Assembly (NCBI GenBank): GCA_045110315.1
Contig: JBGCFY010000033.1
Span: forward strand, 1 to 64,000
Direction: 5' to 3'
Length of the DNA: 64,000 nucleotides
Origin: CALFBG01 sp045110315
GTDB lineage: Bacteria > Bacteroidota > Bacteroidia > Chitinophagales > Saprospiraceae
Shown: one piece after another, positions 36,899-44,670 of the stretch
How positions within the stretch are numbered: position 1 is the first letter of the stretch
Layout: every line of letters begins with the position of its first letter
The notes under the pieces: model-generated
What the model was told of the DNA's origin: nothing
Seen by the model: only the letters and a program-made list of their open reading frames with translations
Databases searched by the model: none
Program-made: the position numbers and the translations under genes

Positions 36899-37876
36899 CT
36901 AATCTTCTAAAATCCCAAGGTGTAAAATTCGCCCGCCAGTTTGATTCACTGGATTCACACTTCTTCCGATTACGACACCATCTTCTGGTGCTTTATACTC
37001 TTTCATTAATTGACCAAAAATATTACGCATTGTAGCGATTATTTCTCCTTTTTTAACCAGCTCTGTCACTTTTGGATGCACAGTCATTATTCCCCCCGTA
37101 TCGGTATATAACCAGTAGGACTTTTTGCATAAAATCGTTTCTTCGTCGTACGCTTCTACGTCACAGTCTAGCATTTTCAAGTCCCCTAGTAAGTTGTGAA
37201 TTCCCGTTAAGCCATCTCGAATCAAACCTTTTTGAAAAGTGTTTGGATTACCAACTTCTAAGGTGATCGCAGGAATTCCCATTTCGTTAGCGGTTCCTCT
37301 TAGCGTACCATCACTCGGTGGATTGTGTACAATGATTTGCGCATTTTGCAACAAGGCCATTTTTTGTACAGTAGTGTCCGTCATATCCGCCCGAATATAA
37401 TAAGAGTTCACCCTTCCGTTACTAGCCGTGTGCAAATCTACGAGGTAGTCAAATTCTTTGATCAGGCGATTAACAATTCTCCAGGCATATACTTGACTAA
37501 CATTTCCATTAGGGCTACCAGGCATGATATGATTCAAATCTGTCCCATCAATAAAACGCCTTTTTTTACGAAGGAAAGAAGGAACATTAATAACGGGCAC
37601 GCCGACGATAGTTCCTCGTAACTCTTCAATATTTAACTCTTTAAAAAGCCGTTGAATAACGGGAATTCCATTAAGCTCGTTGCCGTGTACTGCCGCCGTA
37701 AGACCAACCACCTTTCCTTCTTCTTTCCCTCGGGCAACGATAATTGGAACACGAATCGGTACTCCCATTCCATCGGTTACGATGTGCAACCAATAGTAGC
37801 TAATTACTCCTTTCGGAGCTAAAGAAATATCCAAGCTAGAAATGACTGAAACGTTATCCTCTATTTTAAATTCCAT
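36899..37876 (-). CDS. AstE/AspA-type zinc amidohydrolase (M14-like)
   Basis: A 325-aa succinylglutamate desuccinylase/aspartoacylase-family protein. Zinc ligands fit His64 and Glu67 in AAVHGNELNG and His149 in VDLHTAS. A C-terminal beta domain contains PEDGVVIGRSVNPV. These enzymes cleave amide bonds of N-acyl amino acids or short peptides. It lies 4 nt after an ATP-grasp gene, which itself overlaps another, so all three form one operon. A ligase-hydrolase pair suggests making and trimming or recycling a small peptide-like compound; the substrate is unknown. Confidence 0.85.
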   Translation of the reverse strand: MEFKIEDNVSVISSLDISLAPKGVISYYWLHIVTDGMGVPIRVPIIVARGKEEGKVVGLTAAVHGNELNGIPVIQRLFKELNIEELRGTIVGVPVINVPSFLRKKRRFIDGTDLNHIMPGSPNGNVSQVYAWRIVNRLIKEFDYLVDLHTASNGRVNSYYIRADMTDTTVQKMALLQNAQIIVHNPPSDGTLRGTANEMGIPAITLEVGNPNTFQKGLIRDGLTGIHNLLGDLKMLDCDVEAYDEETILCKKSYWLYTDTGGIMTVHPKVTELVKKGEIIATMRNIFGQLMKEYKAPEDGVVIGRSVNPVNQTGGRILHLGILED

Positions 37877-37880
37877 TTTA

Positions 37881-38885
37881 TTATTTGTTATTTTTCTTCC
37901 AATAAATATAATCCCAAATAAGACTCGCCGCTACTTTTAAGACCGGAGTCCCATTGAGTTTTTCTATCTGCACCAAACCTCCAATACTTGTCGTATTAAT
38001 TTCAGATAAAACTCGTTGACCATTTTCTGCTACGAGGGTATCTATACCGTACATAACAATACCTAAGTTCTTCAAAATAGGATTCAATTGATTAATAATG
38101 ATTTGTTCTTCTTCGTTTACTTTAGTGTCATTAGAACTACCCCCCATTGCCACATTACAAATCCAAGACCCCTTAGGAGGTAAACGCAACGAAGCGCCCA
38201 TAACCTGTCCATGTACGACGACGATTCGTTTATCCCCTTGAGAGACATTCTTGAGAAACTTAACGGCTAGATATTCGATTTCCTTACTTTCTATTTTACC
38301 AATAAAATCCGCAAAAGAAATAGGGATATCACCTTCCCAAACTTGATCACCATCGATTTTTATAATTCCCCGTCCTCCATATTCCCGAAAGGGTTTAAGG
38401 ACAATTGGAAACTCATTTTTGAACACAACGATATCTCCGATCGAACGACAAATTTTCATCGGAGGGCAAAGCGCTGGAAAATTTAATAAGAACGCTTTGC
38501 TGCCCGTTTCTTGGATACCTTGAGGATCATTGATGAATAAAACCTCCGGAAATTGTTTTTCTAAAAATGCTAAGAAAGCCATGGACAAAGGAGGAGGCAT
38601 CCTTAACCAAACAACATCGTAAGTACTTAGTCGTACTCGCTTATTATTTTTTTCGAAATTATGCCCATTTGCTTCAAAAGCAAAATGTTCATCTACTTCT
38701 GACACCAGTAATTCTTCTGTGCTATGGGTAAGGAAAAAAGCATGATTTTCCGTTTTCTTCCTAGTAGCCACATCGACGTGAGCACAACGATCGTCTTGAC
38801 GAATATTTTGCAATAAACCATACAACGAGTTCTCCTTACTATGTCGGGTATGATCCGTAAGTACTAGCATCTTATAACGTAACAT
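37881..38885 (-). CDS. ATP-grasp ligase, glutathione-synthetase/RimK-like
   Basis: A 334-aa ATP-grasp protein. The glutathione-synthetase-like N-terminal domain ends at FINDPQGIQETGSKAFLLNF; the ATP-binding part has IVLKPFREYGGRGIIK near residue 162, and the metal-binding C-terminal motif is LSEINTTSIGG. Family members join a carboxylate to an amine with ATP, typically adding an amino acid to a peptide. The start overlaps the stop of the preceding gene by one base. It is unlikely to be ordinary glutathione synthetase, since no GshA-like gene is present. Confidence 0.85.
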   Translation of the reverse strand: MLRYKMLVLTDHTRHSKENSLYGLLQNIRQDDRCAHVDVATRKKTENHAFFLTHSTEELLVSEVDEHFAFEANGHNFEKNNKRVRLSTYDVVWLRMPPPLSMAFLAFLEKQFPEVLFINDPQGIQETGSKAFLLNFPALCPPMKICRSIGDIVVFKNEFPIVLKPFREYGGRGIIKIDGDQVWEGDIPISFADFIGKIESKEIEYLAVKFLKNVSQGDKRIVVVHGQVMGASLRLPPKGSWICNVAMGGSSNDTKVNEEEQIIINQLNPILKNLGIVMYGIDTLVAENGQRVLSEINTTSIGGLVQIEKLNGTPVLKVAASLIWDYIYWKKNNK

Positions 38886-40333
38886 TAATCTAATTTTATT
38901 TCGTCGATCAAACCTGCATCGTCATTGAGACTTTTAAATAAGCGCATTCTAAATTTACCATTTTTATTAACGAGTGTCTGCGCCATTTTATCGATAGCGA
39001 CCATCGAGAGTACCGTTTGAATATACGCCTCAATTAAATCATCTAAACCGATTCCTAATTTATTGAAGTCGCGGCGATCCATTAAAATTAAACGATTGGT
39101 GTCGCTGCTCCAAGTACCATCGGCATTTTTAATGGAAAGGTTCGTTCCTAGCATCGACCAACTATCCGTTCCATCAACGATGTCATCGATGAGTGGCTTT
39201 TCGGAACGTCGAGCGTAAGTACAAAGTGGTAAAATTCCTTTTTCGGTAGCACTTACCATCATTCGAATATCTGCCACAAAAGCTTGATTTTTATTATCAG
39301 GAATGGTTCCCACGTGATATAGTTTACCCGATGAAGTGATACTACTCCAATTATAGTTACCGATTAAACTTTGTACAACAAATAAATCGTACTCAAACTC
39401 CATCTCCATAAAATCGTCTAACTCCTTTTCTGTAACGATCGTAAATACCCCTTGCCCTGCATTGCTATATGGTACTTTGATTACCGCGTGTCCACCCATC
39501 TTTTTAACCCATAAAGGAATTTCATTTTTACTTACATCCCAAATCGTTTCAGGCGTATTAATTTTCAATCCACTAGCTTGTAGTTCTGCGTTAAATAGAT
39601 CGTAAGCTTTGGCAGCCACCATCTTGTTTCTTCCGCCAGCTAAGCAAGCAATTATAGGATTAAGAATACGGGTTTTGGTGTGAAGAGGAATTCGATTCCA
39701 AGGCTTTTGTGTCAAATACCGAAAAGCAGCTCGAATGGGTACAAATTCTCCTTCTTCATTTCTTACGTGTAAAATTCCGTTTTCAAAATAAACGGGAGGA
39801 TCTGGATCATCTTTAAAAAAAGGAACATAATAAACATCTTCGTTCATTACATCCGCAATCACTTCTGCGTAGCCTGAAGTTTCCATTTCATTTTTATCAT
39901 ATAAAACAGCCAAGCCACCCGCAATTTTTTTGCGCAAGTTTTTTAGATAGGGCTTAAAGGTACGTTCAATCATTTCTCGATAGCTTCCTTGTTCTTTATT
40001 ATCATCGACGAGTGGCATAGATTTTTGTCCAGAAGGACAAGAGTTATTTTCAATAACGACCATTTGTCGTTTACCGCCCGCCGAAGTAACATTGAGTAGA
40101 TCCGCTCCTGCCCAAAGAAAATACTTTGCTTTATAATTTAGTAGCTCTTTTAGTTTCTCTGCATCTACGGTAGGATGCAAATGACAATACCGAGAGACGA
40201 TTCGATCTTGTTCTAAATTTAAAAAGAAACTAATCATCGGATGAATGGTTGCATTCATTGCCTTGGGATACCAATGCTCATGTGCTTCAAACATTCCGGG
40301 TTTAACCAATTTAACGGAAGCTAACTTTTCCAT
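38885..40333 (-). CDS. Large ATP-grasp-like protein, first gene of a three-gene operon
   Basis: A 482-aa soluble protein. The central segment AVIKVPYSNAGQGVF (about residues 284-298), the following FVVQSLI, and later VADIRMMVS suggest an ATP-grasp fold, but it does not match a named family I know. The N-terminal 200 residues are distinctive (WAGADLLNVTSAGGKRQM; ENNSCPSGQKSMP). It is followed without a gap by a second ATP-grasp gene and then by an AstE/AspA-type hydrolase. The likely role is a ligase making an amide or peptide bond in an uncharacterised pathway. Confidence 0.75.
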   Translation of the reverse strand: MEKLASVKLVKPGMFEAHEHWYPKAMNATIHPMISFFLNLEQDRIVSRYCHLHPTVDAEKLKELLNYKAKYFLWAGADLLNVTSAGGKRQMVVIENNSCPSGQKSMPLVDDNKEQGSYREMIERTFKPYLKNLRKKIAGGLAVLYDKNEMETSGYAEVIADVMNEDVYYVPFFKDDPDPPVYFENGILHVRNEEGEFVPIRAAFRYLTQKPWNRIPLHTKTRILNPIIACLAGGRNKMVAAKAYDLFNAELQASGLKINTPETIWDVSKNEIPLWVKKMGGHAVIKVPYSNAGQGVFTIVTEKELDDFMEMEFEYDLFVVQSLIGNYNWSSITSSGKLYHVGTIPDNKNQAFVADIRMMVSATEKGILPLCTYARRSEKPLIDDIVDGTDSWSMLGTNLSIKNADGTWSSDTNRLILMDRRDFNKLGIGLDDLIEAYIQTVLSMVAIDKMAQTLVNKNGKFRMRLFKSLNDDAGLIDEIKLD

Positions 40334-40577
40334 TTTTTACGGGATTAATTTAAAAGCGTTAATTAAAGATGCGAATATAGAACATCGAATCTGAAGAAAT
40401 TCTGTAGAAAAGACTAGTAAGCAAAGATTAAAATTCCAAATGGCTGGAATCTCCTAGTATTAGAAGAATATAGGTAGTTATTTAAAAAAATAGTGGCGTA
40501 CTTATAGATAGAATGGTAGCTACCATGAAAAGAAGAGCGTTCTTTTTATCAGAAGAGATAAGAAGCTGGAGATAGTT

Positions 40578-40628
40578 TTAAGAAAGCATTAGTACAAGTA
40601 AATACTCACTATACCAATGCTTTCTTAA
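40578..40628 (-). terminator. Hairpin terminator for the 45-aa gene
   Basis: A perfect 13-bp stem (TTAAGAAAGCATT / AATGCTTTCTTAA) with a 25-nt loop, lying 30 nt past the stop of the small minus-strand gene. The tail on the minus strand is AACTATC, so it is T-poor. Confidence 0.55.
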
Positions 40629-40658
40629 GTTTGAGTAAATATTCGCTTTTGCAAGCGC

Positions 40659-40796
40659 TTAGTCTTCCGTTAACCAAAAAGAAGGGTTGCGATATTTATC
40701 TCGCAATGTTTTATTGCGCTTTTGTTTTTTCACGAAATCGTCTGAATCGTTTCTGCGAGATTGTTGCTTTTTTTTAGGTTTCTCTTTTCTAATCAT
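40659..40796 (-). CDS. Small highly basic protein (45 aa)
   Basis: ATG at 40794-40796 and TAA at 40659-40661 give a 45-residue protein beginning MIRKEKPKKKQQSRRND and ending NPSFWLTED. It is Lys/Arg-rich in the first 35 residues with an aromatic, acidic end. Codon use looks like neighbouring genes, and a strong hairpin follows. The charge suggests RNA or ribosome binding, but I recognise no family. The main doubt is its small size. Confidence 0.6.
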   Translation of the reverse strand: MIRKEKPKKKQQSRRNDSDDFVKKQKRNKTLRDKYRNPSFWLTED

Positions 40797-40841
40797 GATT
40801 AAATATATTTTGTTTATACCCTACAAACTGCAATGAAAATC

Positions 40842-41003
40842 TGAATAAATTCTGAAAAGCATACTTTTTTGAAAAAATAATTTTCTTTTTAGCTATAATT
40901 CTTCAGAATTTATTCAAAATCACCAAATACATTTGAAAAATTATTTGGAAGTTGTTTAAACAAAAAAACTGAAACTAATATCATTAGTTAAACAACTTCA
41001 AAT
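40842..41003. repeat. Two nested-style inverted repeats upstream of a small gene
   Basis: First pair: TGAATAAATTCTGAA (40842-40856) and its exact complement TTCAGAATTTATTCA (40902-40916). Second pair: TTTGGAAGTTGTTTAAAC (40945-40962) and GTTAAACAACTTCAAA (40987-41002), a near-exact inverted pair using the dispersed AACAACTTC element. They lie between two divergent small genes and could be operators or RNA hairpins. Confidence 0.65.
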
Positions 41004-41110
41004 GTTAAGTCCTTAATAATAATTTCCATGCTCCGAGAGTTACATTAAAGTAAATTAAAATATAACTTCTGATTAAAACAGCTTTGAAAAACACTAAAAA
41101 TTTATTAACC

Positions 41111-41257
41111 ATGCGTAACGCACTTTTTTCTTTATTAAAAACCAAATGGCAAAATTTAAAACCTCCAACTAGTACGACGATCGATGGCGACTTTGATGAT
41201 ATTACTGATTTTGACCATCAGCCTTATATTGCTTGGATCGAATACGAAGGGAAATAA
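41111..41257 (+). CDS. Small acidic protein (48 aa)
   Basis: ATG at 41111 and TAA at 41255-41257 give 48 residues: a short basic, hydrophobic start (MRNALFSLLKTKWQ) and an acidic, aromatic end (IDGDFDDITDFDHQPYIAWIEYEGK interrupted here only by order, residues 24-48). No signal peptide cleavage site or known family. It is divergent from the 45-aa basic gene, across the paired inverted repeats. Support: clean start, plausible composition and its isolated setting; the size leaves doubt. Confidence 0.5.
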   Translation: MRNALFSLLKTKWQNLKPPTSTTIDGDFDDITDFDHQPYIAWIEYEGK

Positions 41258-41630
41258 TCCTGCCTTTCTTGTTAAAAATGTACTCGACCGAAAAAAAAAT
41301 TCTGTTCAAGCATTTAATTCAGATTTCCTTCAGAATTGAGCAATATAATTGTATCATCATTTAAAACGATTCCTCAGTAAAATGATACGCTACGGTTCTT
41401 ATTCGTAGCGACTTACTATTCAACTTTTAAAAAAATTTAATAAAAACCTTCCTTGCCAGATGATGCTCCATCCCATCCGGCATTTTTTTATTTTTTTTTC
41501 AAAAAACTTCCATTTCTTCCTTTTTTCTTCAGAATTGAGTTGCTACTTGAGCTCATAATTATTGAAGTTGTTTCCAATACACTTTTATTTTTTGAAATTT
41601 ATTTAAAAATCTTAAAATACTACGCACATC
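41258..41630. other. Intergenic region with repeated TTCAGAATTGAG
   Basis: 373 bp before the DksA/TraR-like gene. The 12-mer TTCAGAATTGAG occurs at 41329-41340 and 41528-41539, same orientation, sharing its core TTCAGAATT with the inverted repeat at 40842-40916. A short open frame here has a Phe/Leu-biased, T-run-derived translation and is not convincing. Confidence 0.5.
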
Positions 41631-42212
41631 ATGGTGAATACGAATAGATATTCCGATCAAGATTTAGCGATATTTAAAACTTGCATTGAGCAGAAACTTG
41701 AAAAATCTAAAACTGATCTAGCTTTTCTTCTTCAGCAAGTAGATGATATTTCTGATGCGAAACGAAACGATGGAGATTGGATGGATGATACCTCTAATAA
41801 TAACGACCTAGAATTGATGTATACGATGATTAGCCGTAGTCGTCGTCACATACAGGATTTAGAGAATGCTTTGCTGCGCATTCATCACAAAAATTATGGT
41901 ATTTGTTCCATAACCGGAGCGCTAATTGACAAGCGACGTTTATTAGCGGTTCTGACCACCACAAAGAGTCTCGCGGCTAAAACGGCACCATCTGAAAATA
42001 CTTGGCGAAGAGATCGATCTATTCGCAGCAATGCCAATACTGTTACCAAATCCAAAACGATTACCACTAGAATCATTAGAAAAAATACCACGCCCGTTTC
42101 TACAACCATTCTGCAAGACGAGGATGAAGACCTAGAAGAAGACTTGGGCTTCCGAAGTGAAAATTTCGATACGGATCTATTTGTTAACGAAGAGACGATG
42201 GAAATGGATTAA
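41631..42212 (+). CDS. DksA/TraR-like protein without a classical zinc finger
   Basis: A 193-aa protein. The N-terminal 95 residues form a helical coiled coil (KTCIEQKLEKSKTDLAFLL...), then KNYGICSITGALIDKRRLLAV, which matches the Bacteroidota DksA/TraR globular segment. Only one cysteine remains where zinc-binding forms have up to four. A basic Thr/Arg-rich region (130-155) and an acidic tail (DEDEDLEEDLG) follow and look disordered. DksA-type proteins enter the RNA polymerase secondary channel to modulate initiation with ppGpp. A strong terminator lies downstream. Confidence 0.8.
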   Translation: MVNTNRYSDQDLAIFKTCIEQKLEKSKTDLAFLLQQVDDISDAKRNDGDWMDDTSNNNDLELMYTMISRSRRHIQDLENALLRIHHKNYGICSITGALIDKRRLLAVLTTTKSLAAKTAPSENTWRRDRSIRSNANTVTKSKTITTRIIRKNTTPVSTTILQDEDEDLEEDLGFRSENFDTDLFVNEETMEMD

Positions 42213-42242
42213 GTTCAAGGCTTAGACGAGTAAATCATTTCT

Positions 42243-42426
42243 TTTTGATCGCGATCAAAAGATATTTGAATTTCGCTTTTGAGACTCATTGTCCTTCGCT
42301 TTCAGCTCGTCGAAGGTCAAAAAACGGCTAAATACTACCGCCGTTCAGAGAGATCACGGATTTTTTCAGGTTGAAGCTGTTTGAATTGCTTCATCGTGAT
42401 CTCCCCGAATGCTATACATTCACCTC
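42243..42426. ncRNA. Hairpin-rich segment, candidate structured RNA or long 3' UTR
   Basis: Successive potential stems: the 18-bp palindrome TTTTGATCGCGATCAAAA (42243-42260); CCTTCG / CGAAGG (42293-42316); AACGGC / GCCGTT (42323-42345); GAGATCACG / CGTGATCTC (42350-42403), enclosing TGAAGC / GCTTCA (42372-42393). The terminator at 42427 then closes the segment. No ORF. It may be a 3' UTR of the dksA-like gene, an independent small RNA, or regulatory DNA for the downstream two-component genes. Confidence 0.4.
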
Positions 42427-42471
42427 TTAAAAGTACTCGAATAAGTTTATGCTTTGTTCGAGTACTTTTAA
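42427..42471 (+). terminator. Rho-independent terminator
   Basis: A perfect 15-bp stem, TTAAAAGTACTCGAA / TTCGAGTACTTTTAA, with a 15-nt loop, followed by TTTC. It ends plus-strand transcription from the DksA/TraR-like gene or the structured segment after it. Confidence 0.85.
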
Positions 42472-42589
42472 TTTCTATCTTAGTTCCTCAAATGAGTTTT
42501 GGTACAGAGCACTCTTTATTATTCCTTACTAACCAATGAAGTTATAGGAGAAACTCATCCGCCGAGGCGAATTACTTAAAAGCAAAAAA

Positions 42590-43267
42590 ATGAAAATTCT
42601 GATTGTAGAAGATGAGCAAGACCTGCTCAATCTGATTATGCGCTACTTGAAAAAAGAAGGATACATCTGTGAAATTGCGACCAATTACAAAGAGGGATTC
42701 AAAAAAATCAATAATTATGAATATGATTGTGCTGTAATCGACTTAAACCTTCCTGGTGGAGATGGTCTCAAGCTCGTTGATATTTTAAGACAAGATAATA
42801 CCAAAGCAGGAATCATTATTACCTCCGCCAGAAATACGATTGAAGATCGCGTCAAAGGGCTAGATACAGGCGCCGATGATTACCTCACCAAACCATATAA
42901 CTTATCTGAACTCAATGCGCGAATTAAAGCCGTTTTACGGCGCAAGACCAATCAATTTAGTAATAAATTAAATTTTGATGACTTAGTTATTAACCTAGAT
43001 GAGCATGAAGTTACTGCCAACGGAACGGTACTAAAACTTACCAAAAAAGAGTACAACATTTTGATCTATCTCGCCCGTAATAAAAATCGCATCGTTACAA
43101 AAGACAGTATTGCAGAACACTTGTGGGGAGATTATATGGATAATGCGGTTTCCTTTGATTTCATCTATGCACACGTCAAAAATTTGAGAAAAAAATTAGC
43201 AGACAAAGGTTGTGGAGATTACTTGAAAACAGTTTATGGTATTGGATATAAATTTCAGATTACTTGA
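42590..43267 (+). CDS. OmpR-family response regulator
   Basis: A 225-aa regulator: receiver domain with Asp51 in AVIDLNLPGGDG, switch residues in IITSAR and TKPY, then a winged-helix DNA-binding domain (about 125-225; LTKKEYNILIYLARN, VSFDFIYAHVKNLRKKL, VYGIGYKF). The downstream kinase begins in the stop codon (TTGA overlap), so they form one system. The stimulus is unknown. Its targets might include the repeated motifs upstream (40.8-41.5 kb), which is a guess. Confidence 0.92.
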   Translation: MKILIVEDEQDLLNLIMRYLKKEGYICEIATNYKEGFKKINNYEYDCAVIDLNLPGGDGLKLVDILRQDNTKAGIIITSARNTIEDRVKGLDTGADDYLTKPYNLSELNARIKAVLRRKTNQFSNKLNFDDLVINLDEHEVTANGTVLKLTKKEYNILIYLARNKNRIVTKDSIAEHLWGDYMDNAVSFDFIYAHVKNLRKKLADKGCGDYLKTVYGIGYKFQIT

Positions 43268-44253
43268 AAAAAATAAAATTATATTATCTCTTTTCCCTCT
43301 TAGCGGCTTTATTCATAGCCGCCGTACTAAGTTGGTGGTTGTTCCCCGTAGCAATGTTCTTTAAAGCAATGCTTGTCGTTGTTATACCACTTAGCATACT
43401 CGCTATTGGTTTTCGCATTATTACTTTTCAGCGCATTCGCATGATCAGAACACAGTTGTACCGTATTTTGGAATCTTTAGAAAACTTTGATGTGGATGAA
43501 CCCCACAAAGTAGTTTTTGAACCTTCTTCTTTTACTATTTTTAATGAATTAAATGTCTATTTGATTGAGTTAATTGATCGTATTCGCGAAAATTATCAAG
43601 GACACAAACAATTTACTCAGAATGCTTCCCACGAATTACAAACGCCCCTAGCAATCATCAAAGGACATGTAGAACTACTCCTTCAATCTCCTAATATTGG
43701 AGAAAAAGAAATTTCTGCTCTTGCCATCGTCCTCCAAAATACCACCCGCTTATCCAAACTCAATAGTGCGCTAATTTTATTATCCAAGATTGAAAACCAC
43801 CGTTTTTCCGATCACCAAAAAGTCAATTTCAACGAAAAAATTGAAGAAATTCTTCATAATTTCAAGGATTTAATCAAAATGAGAAACATCACCGTTCAAA
43901 AAAATGATCATGCCGTTTTTGAAATTGAAATGAGTGAGATTTTAGCCGAAATGCTAGTGACAAATTTAATCCAAAATGCTATTCGGCATAATCTTACGGC
44001 GGGCTTCCTCCAAATTGACATCCATCAACAAAAATTTTCTATCGCCAATCCAGGAGCAACACTAGACGTAGCACCCGAAAATTTATTTAAGCGTTTTCGA
44101 CGAGAATCTACTCAAGAAGAAAGTCTAGGGCTGGGCCTTTCCATCGTCAAAAGAATTTGTGAGCAATCCAAACTCACCATTGACTATCAATTTGACCAAA
44201 ATATTCACTACTTAGCTGTCAGCACCAACAAAGCTTTAGCTCAAGATAAATAA
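43264..44253 (+). CDS. Sensor histidine kinase, TTG start
   Basis: A 329-aa membrane kinase. Two hydrophobic helices within residues 5-52 have almost no periplasmic loop between them, so the sensor is likely membrane-embedded or intracellular. HisKA: FTQNASHELQTPLAIIKGH. The ATPase domain has N box LIQNAIRHN and G2 LGLGLSIVKRI, but the G1 box reads IANPGATL rather than DxGxG, so it is degenerate. The TTG start at 43264 overlaps the regulator stop by 4 nt, implying coupled translation. Confidence 0.88.
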   Translation: MKKIKLYYLFSLLAALFIAAVLSWWLFPVAMFFKAMLVVVIPLSILAIGFRIITFQRIRMIRTQLYRILESLENFDVDEPHKVVFEPSSFTIFNELNVYLIELIDRIRENYQGHKQFTQNASHELQTPLAIIKGHVELLLQSPNIGEKEISALAIVLQNTTRLSKLNSALILLSKIENHRFSDHQKVNFNEKIEEILHNFKDLIKMRNITVQKNDHAVFEIEMSEILAEMLVTNLIQNAIRHNLTAGFLQIDIHQQKFSIANPGATLDVAPENLFKRFRRESTQEESLGLGLSIVKRICEQSKLTIDYQFDQNIHYLAVSTNKALAQDK

Positions 44254-44670
44254 CTCTTATTCAAAGCTTTATTCTTCCCACTTTGTTAAAACCAATCCTC
44301 ATTCTGTCCAAAACGCACTCTTTTTGACATAAATCCCAATTTTTAAACAGCTTAATAGCTTATTTTTGGGCTGAAACAGCATAAAATTGCTAATTTTGCA
44401 AAGTTTTTTGCCGAACCCAATCGAAATTTAATACCCGATTATAGATTACCGTTGTAATCTTAAATAATTGCTTTAAAATTTTCGTTTAGAAGAGGCAATC
44501 GTATATTCGGTAGCTTGGCGATTGAACTTAATCATCAATACACCAGCATTGGAGTTTTTAAAAGAGCATGCTAGAGGATGCTTGTACAGCGATAAAGCTT
44601 TTAATAGGCTCAATACGGCACCAATGTATTTTATTAATAATATTCGTTTTATAAAAAAAATATAGCAAAA
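44254..44670. other. Intergenic region with promoter of the PPIase genes
   Basis: 417 bp without a convincing gene. The candidate promoter at 44365-44398 would give a leader of about 265 nt, AT-rich and with no strong hairpin that I can see. No riboswitch family recognised. Confidence 0.5.
44365..44398 (+). promoter_or_regulatory. Candidate Bacteroidota-type promoter
   Basis: TTTG at 44365-44368 and TAATTTTG at 44391-44398 match the -33 (TTTG) and -7 (TAnnTTTG) elements of Bacteroidota sigma factor promoters, with a 22-nt spacer. It faces the folding-factor gene cluster. Confidence 0.55.

Noticed and set aside
37881..38885. Calling this gene gshB (glutathione synthetase)
   Set aside because: The fold matches, but there is no gamma-glutamylcysteine ligase partner and the operon context points to another product.
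41453..41647. 64-residue plus-strand open frame before the DksA-like gene
   Set aside because: It translates T-rich runs into Phe/Leu repeats, overlaps the start of the real gene, and has no ribosome-binding or family support.
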